From NCBI GenBank assembly GCA_910588655.1, contig CAJUPJ010000012.1, positions 1-64,000 on the forward strand: a DNA stretch of 64,000 bases, in the 5' to 3' direction. A program made the position numbers and the translations under genes. Under the pieces are notes generated by a model. It was given only the letters and a program-made list of their open reading frames with translations, was not told where the DNA came from and did no database searches. Positions 50,601 through 59,124 of this stretch are shown here, in pieces. Position 1 is the stretch's first letter; the number at the start of each line of letters is the position of its first letter. This DNA is from an uncultured Lachnospiraceae bacterium (GTDB taxonomy: Bacteria > Bacillota > Clostridia > Lachnospirales > Lachnospiraceae).

Positions 50601-51232
50601 CTAATGATATGTTTAAATATTTTTATGATGAAGTACGTACACAGGAAAACATGATTTGCCTTATTGCTGCATTAAAATATTTAAGCCAGAAAAGAAAACT
50701 TACAGAGGAAGAAACAAGTTTTGCAGATTATAATGTTAATATGCTTTATGAGAAAAATATTGTGTTTTCTTTTTTTAAAGATTTTATTGGAAAGTTTACA
50801 CTTCCTATACATATAATGGATGCACAATATGTTGAATATATAGCAGAACCTGGCTGTGAAGTTAAAATACATTATCTTATTTCACCAGGACAGAAAACAC
50901 AGAATTCAAAAGACAGCGGGGAATTTATTACTGAAACAATGAGAGATGTATTTGAGGGTATACGGGTTAAGGAATTTGTGCTGTTCCAGGATGAACTGCT
51001 GCAATATTATATATCAGAAACTGACGGAAAAGGGAAAAAAATTACACGCAGTGTAAGTGTACATTTTGATGAATCTATGGACGATGCAAGGGAAGGAAGC
51101 CGTTACCATACACTTAATACAATGATGATTGCTAAAGAAATGCATGATGATGCAACACTTATTGACCTTATGGAAGAATACGCCAGAGAACGTGAAAATG
51201 TAAAACGGCTGTTTAAACCCATATTAGATTAG
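47660..51232 (+). CDS. DUF5717 family protein (giant helical solenoid)
   Basis: 1190 residues with no signal peptide. Residues about 15-110 look like an immunoglobulin-like beta-sandwich (ELILTPPSLKLETGSGEPCVG, YIRLEQASFQGETATIQFYF, TARVQFTVNVNVP). A second similar domain is near 180-300. The remainder to about 1000 is helical with TPR-like spacing (AYLYLKGLWASNSSERDECI, LTASKKAMLYAYIIKN). The last 180 residues return to beta structure. I believe this is the DUF5717 family of Lachnospiraceae. It heads a four-gene operon with an Hsp70/actin-like protein, a TPR protein and a membrane coiled-coil protein. GGAGGG precedes the ATG. Function unknown. Confidence 0.8.
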   Translation: MKEKIDEAANGIFKNGPAELILTPPSLKLETGSGEPCVGSFVASNSKNRQMKGLVCTSCHYIRLEQASFQGETATIQFYFDGKNFMPGEVSRGSILVITDCGTARVQFTVNVNVPSCTVSSGKIKDLFHFTNLARENSTEAVQLFRNKHFEEVFLYRDNSNIALYRGLIASTSKGLAMEEFLIAIHKKLPIMLTVNQTSFEYKNCHEKFTDEIIITKDNWGFGEFHINSDADFIIPEHKIIWADNFIGRTFKLSFMADPSKMSPGNNYARIKITSVRQTIEIEITAIKPGIKHEVVINQLASQRKYYNLTKLYLDFSMDRIETEEYISSVEKIIAGTKSMDLDFEAELYKIHLGIIGRQEDTIEDGLERLALHVKEIYKKDTRLYCAYLYLKGLWASNSSERDECIKKIRRCYEEKEHSWQIVWFLFYLDGEYELDRVKLESIYGHLEAGCHSPVLYLEVCNILNDSPEKLTELNMEVVSCLHWGCVNDYLEKELVLRYTYLASRLKSYSKLILSDLCTLYEKYNDDEILIAICSTFMKGQMTSAEAFKWYAMGIDKNLKLTDLYEYYMYSLDEAQEIHLKQSVLLYFLYDNHLTASKKAMLYAYIIKNKEQIPDTYNAYMNNIEEFCFAQLHQGRISKNLAIIYEECINEDKITDNVAAELPKVMFSHEILCNNPDITGIYVRHRELKEEEFVPLVHGRAVVHIFTEQSHVFLADGLDNRYIMSIDYTANKLLYLDHLASRCFDRNKTDTGLLLYLYDRADHLHQTGTSAMEVHRAVINIQGLSEYQHRKVFVALVKYYFDNFEGQLLDEALATMDWDNVGSSERAQFIEYCAVRHCYDKAMEGILKYGYDKISGKRLLQISSHTFESSADTENVYLTRLAWHIFNTGKFDENVLKYLCRYFIGGIHEETRVWQAARGFGIECKDFEERIIAQMVFTEEISPEAYNIFYSYYQNGDNKRLVKAFLKIIAYKYLIKNWLVPNDMFKYFYDEVRTQENMICLIAALKYLSQKRKLTEEETSFADYNVNMLYEKNIVFSFFKDFIGKFTLPIHIMDAQYVEYIAEPGCEVKIHYLISPGQKTQNSKDSGEFITETMRDVFEGIRVKEFVLFQDELLQYYISETDGKGKKITRSVSVHFDESMDDAREGSRYHTLNTMMIAKEMHDDATLIDLMEEYARERENVKRLFKPILD

Positions 51233-51252
51233 AAAAACCTGGGGGAATATAT

Positions 51253-52515
51253 ATGAGTGAAGAGCGGCAGCTTTTGGTTGGTATTGATTTAGGCAGGACA
51301 ATTTCACAGATTTCATGCTTTGATGATAAATTATATGAACCAGTCCCAATTGGAAGGATGCATGGAACAGAACGTGAATATGAAATACCATTTGCATTTG
51401 CAATAAACAGGAAGAATAATGAATGGCTCTGGGGGACAGATGCACTTGAAGCAGGAGAAGATTTTATCCACCTTGGCAATATTCTTGAACGCATTGTATC
51501 AACAGATAAATTTGAGATTACAGGATATACTTTCCACAGCAAAGAAGTTTTAAAAAGGTTTTTGCTAAAAGAATTAAGCCTGCTTAAAGAATATTACCCA
51601 AACCAGACAATTAAAAAACTTGTTATAAGTATAGAAGACAGGGACAGCAATACAATGCCTGTAATTAAAGATGCATGCGGGGAACTTGGTATAATGGAGG
51701 ACAGGCTTGTTGTACAGACCCATAAGCAGAGTTATATGTATTATGCAGTAAGCCAGCCAAAGGAACTCTGGATTAATAATGTAGGCATGTTTGAATATAA
51801 TACAGGAGGGCTGTCTTATTCACAGATATCAATAGACAGGAAGAATGTGCCATATATCGTAGGTGTTGATAAAAAAGATTTGTCAGACGTTATGCCGTAT
51901 TCCATTCTGGCTGGAAATGATGATATACGTATTAAATATACTTTTACAAATGTTGCCAATACAGCACTTCATAAACAGATGGTTACTACAATTTATGTAA
52001 CAGGTACTGGATTTGAAGGAAAATGGGCTTCAGAAGCGCTTAAAGAACTTTGTGCTGGCAGGAGGGTATTCAGGGGGCAGAACCTTTTTACAAAGGGTGC
52101 ATGTTATGCTGCCAGGGAATTTGCAGGCAAAGGAAAACTGGAAGGCTTTATTTTCCTTGATGAAGATATGATTACAAGTGATATATTAATCAGGACATAC
52201 CACAATGCAGAATTTTGCGAAGTGGCACTTGCTACAGCAGGCTCAAGATGGAATGAGGTAGATTCAAGTATTGATGTTATACCAGATGATGAAGAGGAAA
52301 TCCAGATTATTACAAGAAATGTACTGCTGCATGAAGCTAAAGCACATATATTGTCGTTAAGCGGGTTTACTGGCAGGGAAAATAAGATGACACGTTTTAC
52401 TGTAAGAATACGTTTTGCCAGCAAAAATACGTGTATTGTAACACTTAAAGATAACGGGTTCGGTGAATTTTGCCCTTCAACTAACAGGATATGGGAACGT
52501 TATATTGATATATAG
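51253..52515 (+). CDS. DUF5716 family protein with Hsp70/actin-like nucleotide-binding fold
   Basis: 420 residues. The start VGIDLGRTISQISCF is a phosphate-1 loop of the actin/Hsp70 (ASKHA) fold. KKLVISIEDRDSN and IYVTGTGFEGKWASEALKEL (phosphate-2/adenosine-like glycines) continue that pattern, and CYAAREF near 280 resembles the Hsp70 region with AVAxGAA-type text. The last 90 residues are beta-rich (a possible substrate- or partner-binding part). It lies 20 bp after the DUF5717 gene with its own AACCTGGGGG site. ATPase activity is inferred from the fold. Confidence 0.75.
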   Translation: MSEERQLLVGIDLGRTISQISCFDDKLYEPVPIGRMHGTEREYEIPFAFAINRKNNEWLWGTDALEAGEDFIHLGNILERIVSTDKFEITGYTFHSKEVLKRFLLKELSLLKEYYPNQTIKKLVISIEDRDSNTMPVIKDACGELGIMEDRLVVQTHKQSYMYYAVSQPKELWINNVGMFEYNTGGLSYSQISIDRKNVPYIVGVDKKDLSDVMPYSILAGNDDIRIKYTFTNVANTALHKQMVTTIYVTGTGFEGKWASEALKELCAGRRVFRGQNLFTKGACYAAREFAGKGKLEGFIFLDEDMITSDILIRTYHNAEFCEVALATAGSRWNEVDSSIDVIPDDEEEIQIITRNVLLHEAKAHILSLSGFTGRENKMTRFTVRIRFASKNTCIVTLKDNGFGEFCPSTNRIWERYIDI

Positions 52516-52549
52516 GAGAAAATGTCAGAATTAATTACGGAGGATGGAT

Positions 52550-53389
52550 ATGGGGAAATTAATCCAATGCACTGGCAGGCTTGCCAAAAAGCCATATTAT
52601 TTCAGGGTAACAGATACTAATGTATATTCAATAGAAGAGGTCTGTTATTTTATACACCAGAATATTTATATGCTGCAAAGGGATTTTTTTACTTATGGCT
52701 TCGCAATATGGCTAAGGGACGAGCTTGGCATGGAAGATACTGCACTTAAAATGGAAAATATGCTTCATGATAATAACAACCTGAAAGATATTGTTGTGAC
52801 TTTATGCTGCAGCTGTGATTATTATGATGAAAGGGAAATAAATGAGCTTATAAGAATAATGGATGAAACCCAGAGCCTTCCGCTGCGCAAAAGACAGAAG
52901 ATAAAAGCAGATAATTACTTAAGATGCAATCTATTTGAAAAAGCACTTGAAGAATACGGGCATATTTTAAAGAGTGACAATATGCTGGCAGCGGATATAA
53001 AAGAATATGGGGCTATTTACCATAATATAGGGGTAGCATATGCAAGCCTTGGCGGATACAGCAAGGCTTGTGGTTATTTTTCCCAGGCATATGAAAAGGG
53101 GAAGAATAAGGAGTCTTTAAGGGAATATATATATTGTCTTATATTGCTGGAAGATAATAACCGGTATGAACTTGTATGCAGGCAGTACAATATTACAGAA
53201 GAAGAACGCGACAGTATTAAAAAAGATTTTAAAGAAACAGACAGGGCAAGTGCTGCCTCAAAGGAAACAAGCAGGATATCACGTTTAAGGGAAATACTGA
53301 AATCTGGTTACTTAGAAGAATATTATGAGAAAACAGATAGGTATATTAAACGCTGGAAAGATGAATACCGTGAAGAAATCAGTGTTTGA
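52550..53389 (+). CDS. TPR-like protein of the DUF5716/5717 operon
   Basis: 279 residues from the second ATG (52550), 6 bases after GGAGG. The first ATG at 52544 abuts that site. Residues 1-95 form a mixed domain (YYFRVTDTNVYSIEEVCYFIHQNIYML). Residues about 105-230 are TPR-like repeats (ADNYLRCNLFEKALEEYGHIL, IYHNIGVAYASLGGYSKACGYFSQAYEKG). The C-terminus is a charged helix. It is expected to be a scaffold binding another operon product. Confidence 0.75.
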   Translation: MGKLIQCTGRLAKKPYYFRVTDTNVYSIEEVCYFIHQNIYMLQRDFFTYGFAIWLRDELGMEDTALKMENMLHDNNNLKDIVVTLCCSCDYYDEREINELIRIMDETQSLPLRKRQKIKADNYLRCNLFEKALEEYGHILKSDNMLAADIKEYGAIYHNIGVAYASLGGYSKACGYFSQAYEKGKNKESLREYIYCLILLEDNNRYELVCRQYNITEEERDSIKKDFKETDRASAASKETSRISRLREILKSGYLEEYYEKTDRYIKRWKDEYREEISV

Positions 53390-53400
53390 AAGGATATATT

Positions 53401-54675
53401 ATGGCTTTTTGGAACAGGAAGAAGAAAACAAAAAATGCAGGTAATACAGATAGTACAGGAAATACACTTAATAAAGATATTATAGAAAGTATACCTGGCA
53501 GCGGGCAGCAAGAAGGCATTGCAGCAGAAGCCAGCAAAGAAAATGTAAGGGAAAATGTAATAGAAGAAATTGCTTTAGACCAGCAGGAGAAATTTTCATC
53601 TGTTGACAGAAAAGACCAGAAGAGGCTTGTACGTGAATGTTGTGAATCTGCTATGGAAAATGACAGGCAGATAAGCGAAGCCAAGAAAGAATATGAAAAG
53701 ATTACATCACACCTGTCTGATATACAGAAAATTGACAGGATTAGCGGTACTGAAAAAAAAGAACTTATTGACATATGTAAGAATATAGTAAACCTTGTTA
53801 ATGAACGTAACCGTTATAAGAACAGGACTCTTACTATAACAGAAGCGCAGATGAGAAGGTTTGAACCATATGAGGAGGACCTTGTTGACGAAATCAAGAA
53901 AATGTATAGTGCGGAGTCGTACCAGAAGGCTATAGAGAGCGATATATCTAACCTGAAGAAAGAGAAAGAACTTTTATACCATGAACAGCGGGAGATTCTT
54001 GGCAAACAGAATTCCCTTAAATCTATGGCTAAGGTGCTGTCAGCACTTATAATTTCACTATTTGTCTTATTTATTGTAATTTATTATGCACTTGAAGTGG
54101 ATATGACGCTGCCATATCTTGGAACAGTGCTGCTTGCCGCAGTTTCAGCAACTGTAATATTCCTAGAAGCTAATAAAAATAAACGTGATATGCTGTTAAA
54201 TGACAGAAAGGTTAATAAAGCAGTTGGACTTATGAACCGCGTTAAAATTAAATATGTAAACAATGTTAATATGCTTAGCTATAACTGCGAAAAGTTCAGT
54301 GTTAAAAATGCCAAGGACTTTGAGCAGAAATGGAACGAATATTGCAAAATGAAGGAGTATGAAAGGCGTTTCAGGGAGAATACAGAGAAACTTAATTTTA
54401 ATAATGAATGTCTTATAAGCCTTTTGCGTGAAAACGGCATTGCAGACAGTGATATATGGGCAAGCCAGGCGCTTGCTATAATAGATGAAAGGGAAATGGT
54501 AGAGATACGGCATGTATTTAACCAGGGAAGGCAAAGGCTGCGTGAAAGGATAGAATATAATGAGACTGTAAAGGCTGGAACAGTAAAACAGATAGATGAG
54601 TTGATTACAAAATATCCAGATATGCAGAATGAACTTCTTGATATAGTTAAGGAGTATAGTGCAGTACATGCATAA
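53401..54675 (+). CDS. Membrane-anchored coiled-coil protein of the DUF5716/5717 operon
   Basis: 424 residues from the ATG at 53401 (MAFWNRKKK), 7 bases after AAAGGAT. The TTG at 53386 overlaps the previous stop and is less likely. Long coiled coils at about 75-200 and 270-410 flank two membrane helices at about 206-227 and 236-257 (SALIISLFVLFIVIYYAL, LGTVLLAAVSATVIFL). The topology puts both coils in the cytoplasm, so it may anchor the other three proteins to the membrane. Confidence 0.75.
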   Translation: MAFWNRKKKTKNAGNTDSTGNTLNKDIIESIPGSGQQEGIAAEASKENVRENVIEEIALDQQEKFSSVDRKDQKRLVRECCESAMENDRQISEAKKEYEKITSHLSDIQKIDRISGTEKKELIDICKNIVNLVNERNRYKNRTLTITEAQMRRFEPYEEDLVDEIKKMYSAESYQKAIESDISNLKKEKELLYHEQREILGKQNSLKSMAKVLSALIISLFVLFIVIYYALEVDMTLPYLGTVLLAAVSATVIFLEANKNKRDMLLNDRKVNKAVGLMNRVKIKYVNNVNMLSYNCEKFSVKNAKDFEQKWNEYCKMKEYERRFRENTEKLNFNNECLISLLRENGIADSDIWASQALAIIDEREMVEIRHVFNQGRQRLRERIEYNETVKAGTVKQIDELITKYPDMQNELLDIVKEYSAVHA

Positions 54676-54699
54676 TAATATATTATGGGAGGTATTTAT

Positions 54700-55161
54700 A
54701 TGGAATTAATAACAAGCTTAAATGATAATGATGAAATAACAATTAACCTATTTGGCAAAGAAGAAAGTGTAATGGTTTTTTCTACTGGTGACAACAGGTA
54801 TGATGAAGACGGGGATGATAAAGAAGATGGATTTCCTTTAAATAACGAAGAACTTGAATGTTTAAACTGGTTTATTGCAAATATTGATATATGTGATTAT
54901 AAAAAGGAGATAACAGAATATTGTAATAAACGTTATGCTATGATTGGTGACAAGCAGATAACAGAGGCAGACCTTGAAGACGAAGTCTCTATTTATGCAA
55001 TTGCAATTAATATTGGTGGTGTAGTCCAGTCATATGATGGTTTTGTTTATCCAGAAATATCATTTTACGGGGATTGTGAATGTGACCCTGAACATGGTAT
55101 ATGTATCGGGTTCAGGGATAAGAAATACTTAGGAATAGAGTCCCAGGACTGGACTTTATAA
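54700..55161 (+). CDS. Small acidic hypothetical protein
   Basis: 153 residues from the ATG at 54700, 8 bases after GGGAGG. An earlier ATG at 54685 overlaps the site. Strongly acidic, with a conserved-looking ending YGDCECDPEHGICIGFRDKK. Proteins of this type (small, acidic, with DPEHG) are often found as immunity or DUF proteins in Firmicutes, but I do not assign a family. It lies 24 bp after the coiled-coil gene and ends one base before cobO, so it may belong to either unit. Confidence 0.6.
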   Translation: MELITSLNDNDEITINLFGKEESVMVFSTGDNRYDEDGDDKEDGFPLNNEELECLNWFIANIDICDYKKEITEYCNKRYAMIGDKQITEADLEDEVSIYAIAINIGGVVQSYDGFVYPEISFYGDCECDPEHGICIGFRDKKYLGIESQDWTL

Positions 55162-55162
55162 T

Positions 55163-55687
55163 ATGCAGGGGTTAATCCATATTTATACTGGTACAGGGAA
55201 AGGCAAGACAACTGCTGCTGCTGGCCTGTGTATACGTTTTGCAGGAAGTGGCGGCACGGTTTTATTTACACAGTTTCTAAAGAATGATAATTCAAGTGAA
55301 CTGGCTGTTTTAGAACAGATTACAAATATTATAGTTTTGCCATCAAATGCTTATTTTGGATTTACCAGTTCAATGACACCAGAAATAAAGGAAAATGCCA
55401 GAAACCATTATAATAATTACTTTACAAAAATACTTGGTAAAGTATATTCTGGTGGTTATGGGCTTCTTGTGCTTGATGAAATAATTGCAGCAGATAACGC
55501 TGGCTTAATAGAACATGGAAGGCTTATGGATTTTCTTAAAAACAAACCATATAATCTTGAAGTTGTGCTTACTGGACGCAGTCCTTCACAGGATTTGCAG
55601 GATATGGCAGATTATATATCTGATATAGTAAAAGTAAAGCATCCGTTTGACAAAGGCATATCTGCACGTATGGGAATTGAAAAATAA
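55163..55687 (+). CDS. cobO: Cob(I)yrinic acid a,c-diamide adenosyltransferase
   Basis: 174 residues. It transfers the adenosyl group from ATP to the cobalt of corrinoids. The P-loop GTGKGKTTAAAG is at residues 10-21 and the family strand YGLLVLDEIIAA near 107. LTGRSPSQDL near 137 and VKHPFDKGI near 160 match the CobA/BtuR ending. It is slightly shorter than the Salmonella enzyme. It is the first gene of the local cobalamin cluster. No cobalamin riboswitch is visible in front of it. Confidence 0.93.
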   Translation: MQGLIHIYTGTGKGKTTAAAGLCIRFAGSGGTVLFTQFLKNDNSSELAVLEQITNIIVLPSNAYFGFTSSMTPEIKENARNHYNNYFTKILGKVYSGGYGLLVLDEIIAADNAGLIEHGRLMDFLKNKPYNLEVVLTGRSPSQDLQDMADYISDIVKVKHPFDKGISARMGIEK

Positions 55688-55733
55688 GTGGAAAAAACTT
55701 AAAAAACAGTTAAAACCGGTGGAAAGGCAGTTT

Positions 55734-56366
55734 ATGAAAGCAGGACTTGAAAATATTACACCATATGAGATAGAAAAAAGAAGCATGGAGATTATTTCAC
55801 AGGAGCTTTGCGCCCTTGGCATAACACTTGATAAGGAGAAAGAACCTGTTATTAAGCGTGCAATACATGCATCTGCTGATTTTGATTATGCACAAAACTT
55901 GTATTTTTCAGAAAATGTAATACAAAAGGCATCAAAATTGTTAAAAAATGGGACAAGTATTGTTACTGATACTAAAATGGCGTTGTCTGGAATTAATAAA
56001 AAAGCATTATCCAGGTATGGCATTAAAGTTTATAATTTTATAGATGATGGAGATGTTGTAACAGCAGCAGCAAAAAATAATACTACACGTTCAGCGGCAT
56101 GTATAGATAAAGCATTTGCAATGGATGAGCCTGTTATATTTGTAGTAGGAAATGCCCCGACTGCCCTTGTGCGCATATATGAGCTTTACAATGAAGGAAT
56201 TTTTAAACCAGGACTGGTTATTGGTGTTCCTGTAGGTTTTGTAAATGTAGTGCAGGCAAAAGAATTAATTATACAGACAGAAATACCATGTATAATAGCA
56301 AGGGGACGTAAGGGTGGAAGCAATATAGCAGCAGCAATATGTAATGCTCTTTTATATATGTTGTAA
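55734..56366 (+). CDS. cbiC: Cobalt-precorrin-8 methylmutase
   Basis: 210 residues from the ATG at 55734, the normal family length and 6 bases after AAAGG. A longer frame from 55647 runs inside cobO and is not needed. It moves a methyl group from C11 to C12 to give cobyrinate. The family pattern is clear: PYEIEKRSMEII, RAIHASADFDYA (catalytic His), TDTKMALSGI, GNAPTALVRIYEL, and GVPVGFVNVVQAKE. Confidence 0.95.
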   Translation: MKAGLENITPYEIEKRSMEIISQELCALGITLDKEKEPVIKRAIHASADFDYAQNLYFSENVIQKASKLLKNGTSIVTDTKMALSGINKKALSRYGIKVYNFIDDGDVVTAAAKNNTTRSAACIDKAFAMDEPVIFVVGNAPTALVRIYELYNEGIFKPGLVIGVPVGFVNVVQAKELIIQTEIPCIIARGRKGGSNIAAAICNALLYML

Positions 56367-56405
56367 CTTGCATATACGGACTGATGTTACGGATTTGAGG
56401 TAATT

Positions 56406-57197
56406 ATGAATAATGGAATTATGGCTGCTAGTTTTGGAACTACATATAAAGAAGCAAGAGAACTTTCACTTGGGACAATAGAAAAAGAACTTTGTTCCAG
56501 GTTTCCAGGTTTTGCTTTTTATAATGCATATACAAGCAGTATTGTAAAAAAACGCATACAGGAAAATGAGGGTGTTTTTATACCTGATGTGTTACAGGCA
56601 CTCCAGAAGATGTATGAAGATGGCATAGAAAATGTTTATATACAGCCAACACATATAATTCCTGGTGAAGAGTATAATAAAATATCTGGCATGGCTGGCA
56701 AGTATAAGGATAAATTTAATATTATAAAGGTTTCAGCACCGCTTCTTAATTCTTGTAATGATTTTGAAGCTGTAGCGGATATTCTAGCCTGTTATTATAA
56801 ATTTGGCAGTACAGCAGGGGACAGGGCAGTTGTGCTTATGGGACATGGAAGCGGGCATAATGCTAATAAATGTTACAGCCAGTTCCAGGATGTGTTAATC
56901 CATAAGGGATTTACAGATGTATTTGTTTCAACTGTAGAAGGAACTCCTGCTTTTGATGATTTATTAAATGAATTAAGTAAATATACATATAAAGATATAA
57001 CTTTAATACCATTTATGGTAACTGCTGGTGACCATGCACATAATGATATGGCTGGCAGCAGTAAAAATTCATGGAAAAGCAGGCTGGAAAGCCTTGGTTA
57101 TAATATTTCTATTGTAACCCATGGAATAGGGGAGATTAAAGAAATAAGGGATATTTACTCTGCACATCTTGCGCAGGTAATTAATAGCAGTATTTAG
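56406..57197 (+). CDS. cbiK: Sirohydrochlorin cobaltochelatase
   Basis: 263 residues. It inserts Co2+ into sirohydrochlorin in the anaerobic pathway. The first motif AASFGTTYKEARELS, VYIQPTHIIPGEEY (metal-ligand His), LMGHGSGHNANKCY (catalytic His) and FMVTAGDHAHNDMAG fit CbiK. Length is normal. The gene is closely followed by cbiD (13 bp). Confidence 0.95.
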   Translation: MNNGIMAASFGTTYKEARELSLGTIEKELCSRFPGFAFYNAYTSSIVKKRIQENEGVFIPDVLQALQKMYEDGIENVYIQPTHIIPGEEYNKISGMAGKYKDKFNIIKVSAPLLNSCNDFEAVADILACYYKFGSTAGDRAVVLMGHGSGHNANKCYSQFQDVLIHKGFTDVFVSTVEGTPAFDDLLNELSKYTYKDITLIPFMVTAGDHAHNDMAGSSKNSWKSRLESLGYNISIVTHGIGEIKEIRDIYSAHLAQVINSSI

Positions 57198-57210
57198 AAA
57201 GGTTTTATCT

Positions 57211-58359
57211 ATGGATTTGGGTTATGTTTATAAAAACCATAAGAAATTAAGATGTGGGTATACAACTGGAACATGTGCCGCTGCTGCTTCTAAAGCTGCT
57301 GTAAGAATGTTGCTTACAAAGATGCCTGTTAATGAGATAGGAATATGTACTCCAAAAGGTGTAACCCTTAACCTTAAGATACTGGATATATGTATAACGG
57401 ATGAGTATGCAGAGTGTGCATTAAAAAAGGATGCAGGAGATGACGCAGACTGTACAGACGGAATACTGGTTTATTCCAGGGCAAGTTTTCTGCCAGAGGG
57501 CATTGTGGTAGACGGGGGACAGGGTGTAGGACGTATTACTAAACCTGGTCTTGGACAGCCAGAGGGAGCTGCTGCAATTAACAGTGTCCCAAGGAGAATG
57601 ATTACAGAAGCAGTCTTAAGTGAATTAGAGGCAGCTTGCCAGGAAACAGGGATTAAAATAATTATTTCTGTGCCAGGTGGTGAAGAAATTGCAAAAAAAA
57701 CTTTTAACCCAAGGCTTGGGATAGAGGGTGGTATATCAATACTTGGTACAAGCGGTATAATAGAGCCTATGAGCGAGAAAGCATTAACAGATGCAATTTA
57801 TATAGAAATGAAGCAGAAAAAGGTTCAGTCTGGCTTTAACAGTGAAGTGCTTTTAATCTCTCCAGGAAATTATGGCAGGAATTTTGCAAAAGATACATGG
57901 GGAATTGATTTGGAGCAGGGGCTTAAATGCAGTAATTTTATAGGTGAAACACTTGATATGGCGCTTATGCTTGGCTTTGGGAAAATATTATTTATAGGGC
58001 ATATTGGCAAGCTTGTAAAAGTGGCAGCAGGAATTATGAATACACATTCACGTGTAGCAGATGCAAGGATGGAAACCTTATGTTCATGTGCAGTCCTTTC
58101 AGGATGCAGTATAGAAGCAGCCAGAAATATTCTTTTATGTACAACAACGGATGAAGCAGTATTGCTGCTTAAAGAAAATGGCATTTTAAATAAGACAATG
58201 GATATTATGCTTGGCAGGATTGTTTCTAATATGAGGCAAAGGACAGAAAATAAAATTGAAATTGAAGTAATTGTATTTTCTAACCAGGCAGGAGTACTTG
58301 CAGTATCAGGCAATGCCCTGGATTTTATAAAGTTAATTAAAGGACAGGATTGTAGTTAA
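57211..58359 (+). CDS. cbiD: Cobalt-precorrin-5B C1-methyltransferase
   Basis: 382 residues. It methylates C1 in the anaerobic corrin route. Start RCGYTTGTCAAAASKAA is diagnostic, followed by KKDAGDDADCTDG, GVGRITKPGLGQPEGAAAIN, GISILGTSGIIEPMSE, and GHIGKLVKVAAGIMNTHS. Length is normal. Confidence 0.96.
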   Translation: MDLGYVYKNHKKLRCGYTTGTCAAAASKAAVRMLLTKMPVNEIGICTPKGVTLNLKILDICITDEYAECALKKDAGDDADCTDGILVYSRASFLPEGIVVDGGQGVGRITKPGLGQPEGAAAINSVPRRMITEAVLSELEAACQETGIKIIISVPGGEEIAKKTFNPRLGIEGGISILGTSGIIEPMSEKALTDAIYIEMKQKKVQSGFNSEVLLISPGNYGRNFAKDTWGIDLEQGLKCSNFIGETLDMALMLGFGKILFIGHIGKLVKVAAGIMNTHSRVADARMETLCSCAVLSGCSIEAARNILLCTTTDEAVLLLKENGILNKTMDIMLGRIVSNMRQRTENKIEIEVIVFSNQAGVLAVSGNALDFIKLIKGQDCS

Positions 58360-58406
58360 TTATAGTTATTAGTAAAATATTACAAACAGGAGATTAGGAC
58401 AGGAGA

Positions 58407-59105
58407 TTGGGTAAAACATTGGAAAATGGGAAATTGTATGGCACTGGTACAGGGCCAGGAGACCCTGGGTTAATAACATTAAATGCCATAAAAACAATAA
58501 AAAAATGTGGTTATATTGCAGTTCCAAATGCAGTTAAGGAAAAAGCCTTAAGTTACCAGATAGCACTTGCAGCAGTACCGCAGGTTAAGGATAAAAAATG
58601 TATCTGTGTAGATATGCCAATGACCAGGGATAAAAATATATTGGAGCAGAGCCATATAAAAGCAGCAGATAAAATTGCTGCTGTACTTGGAAACGGGCAC
58701 GATATTGCATTTCTTACACTAGGCGACCCGTCAATATATTCAACGTATATTTATATTCACAATAAAATAAAATCTATGGGATACCAGACAGAAATTATAA
58801 GCGGCGTACCATCATTTTGTGCTGCATCTGCATTACTTGATGAGGGGCTTGTAACAGGTTCTTCAGAACTCCATATAATACCATCCTCATATGGAATAGA
58901 TAAAGCACTGGAACTTCCAGGCACAAAGGTGCTTATGAAAGCAGGCAGGAAATTACCAGCAATAAAAGAGAAGCTGGAACAAAATAATATTTCTGCTGTC
59001 CTCGTTGAGAACTGTGGTATGGAAAATGAACATATTTATAATGGTACTGGGAATATTCCTGAAAGTGCAGGATATTATTCCCTGGTAATAATCAGGGAGG
59101 AATAG
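58407..59105 (+). CDS. cbiL: Cobalt-factor II C20-methyltransferase
   Basis: 232 residues. SAM-dependent methyltransferase that methylates C20. KLYGTGTGPGDPGLITLNAI is the SAM-binding first loop, and FLTLGDPSIYSTYIYI and SGVPSFCAASALL follow as in CbiL/CobI. The start is uncertain. The TTG at 58407 is close to AGGAG, a TTG at 58419 is another candidate, and there is no in-frame ATG nearby. Confidence 0.93.
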   Translation: MGKTLENGKLYGTGTGPGDPGLITLNAIKTIKKCGYIAVPNAVKEKALSYQIALAAVPQVKDKKCICVDMPMTRDKNILEQSHIKAADKIAAVLGNGHDIAFLTLGDPSIYSTYIYIHNKIKSMGYQTEIISGVPSFCAASALLDEGLVTGSSELHIIPSSYGIDKALELPGTKVLMKAGRKLPAIKEKLEQNNISAVLVENCGMENEHIYNGTGNIPESAGYYSLVIIREE

Positions 59106-59124
59106 TTAAGGGGGAATAATTTAT

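Noticed and set aside
54676..55162. Cobalamin riboswitch ahead of cobO
   Set aside because: The space before cobO is occupied by a coding gene that ends one base before it, and no B12-box-like sequence is seen.
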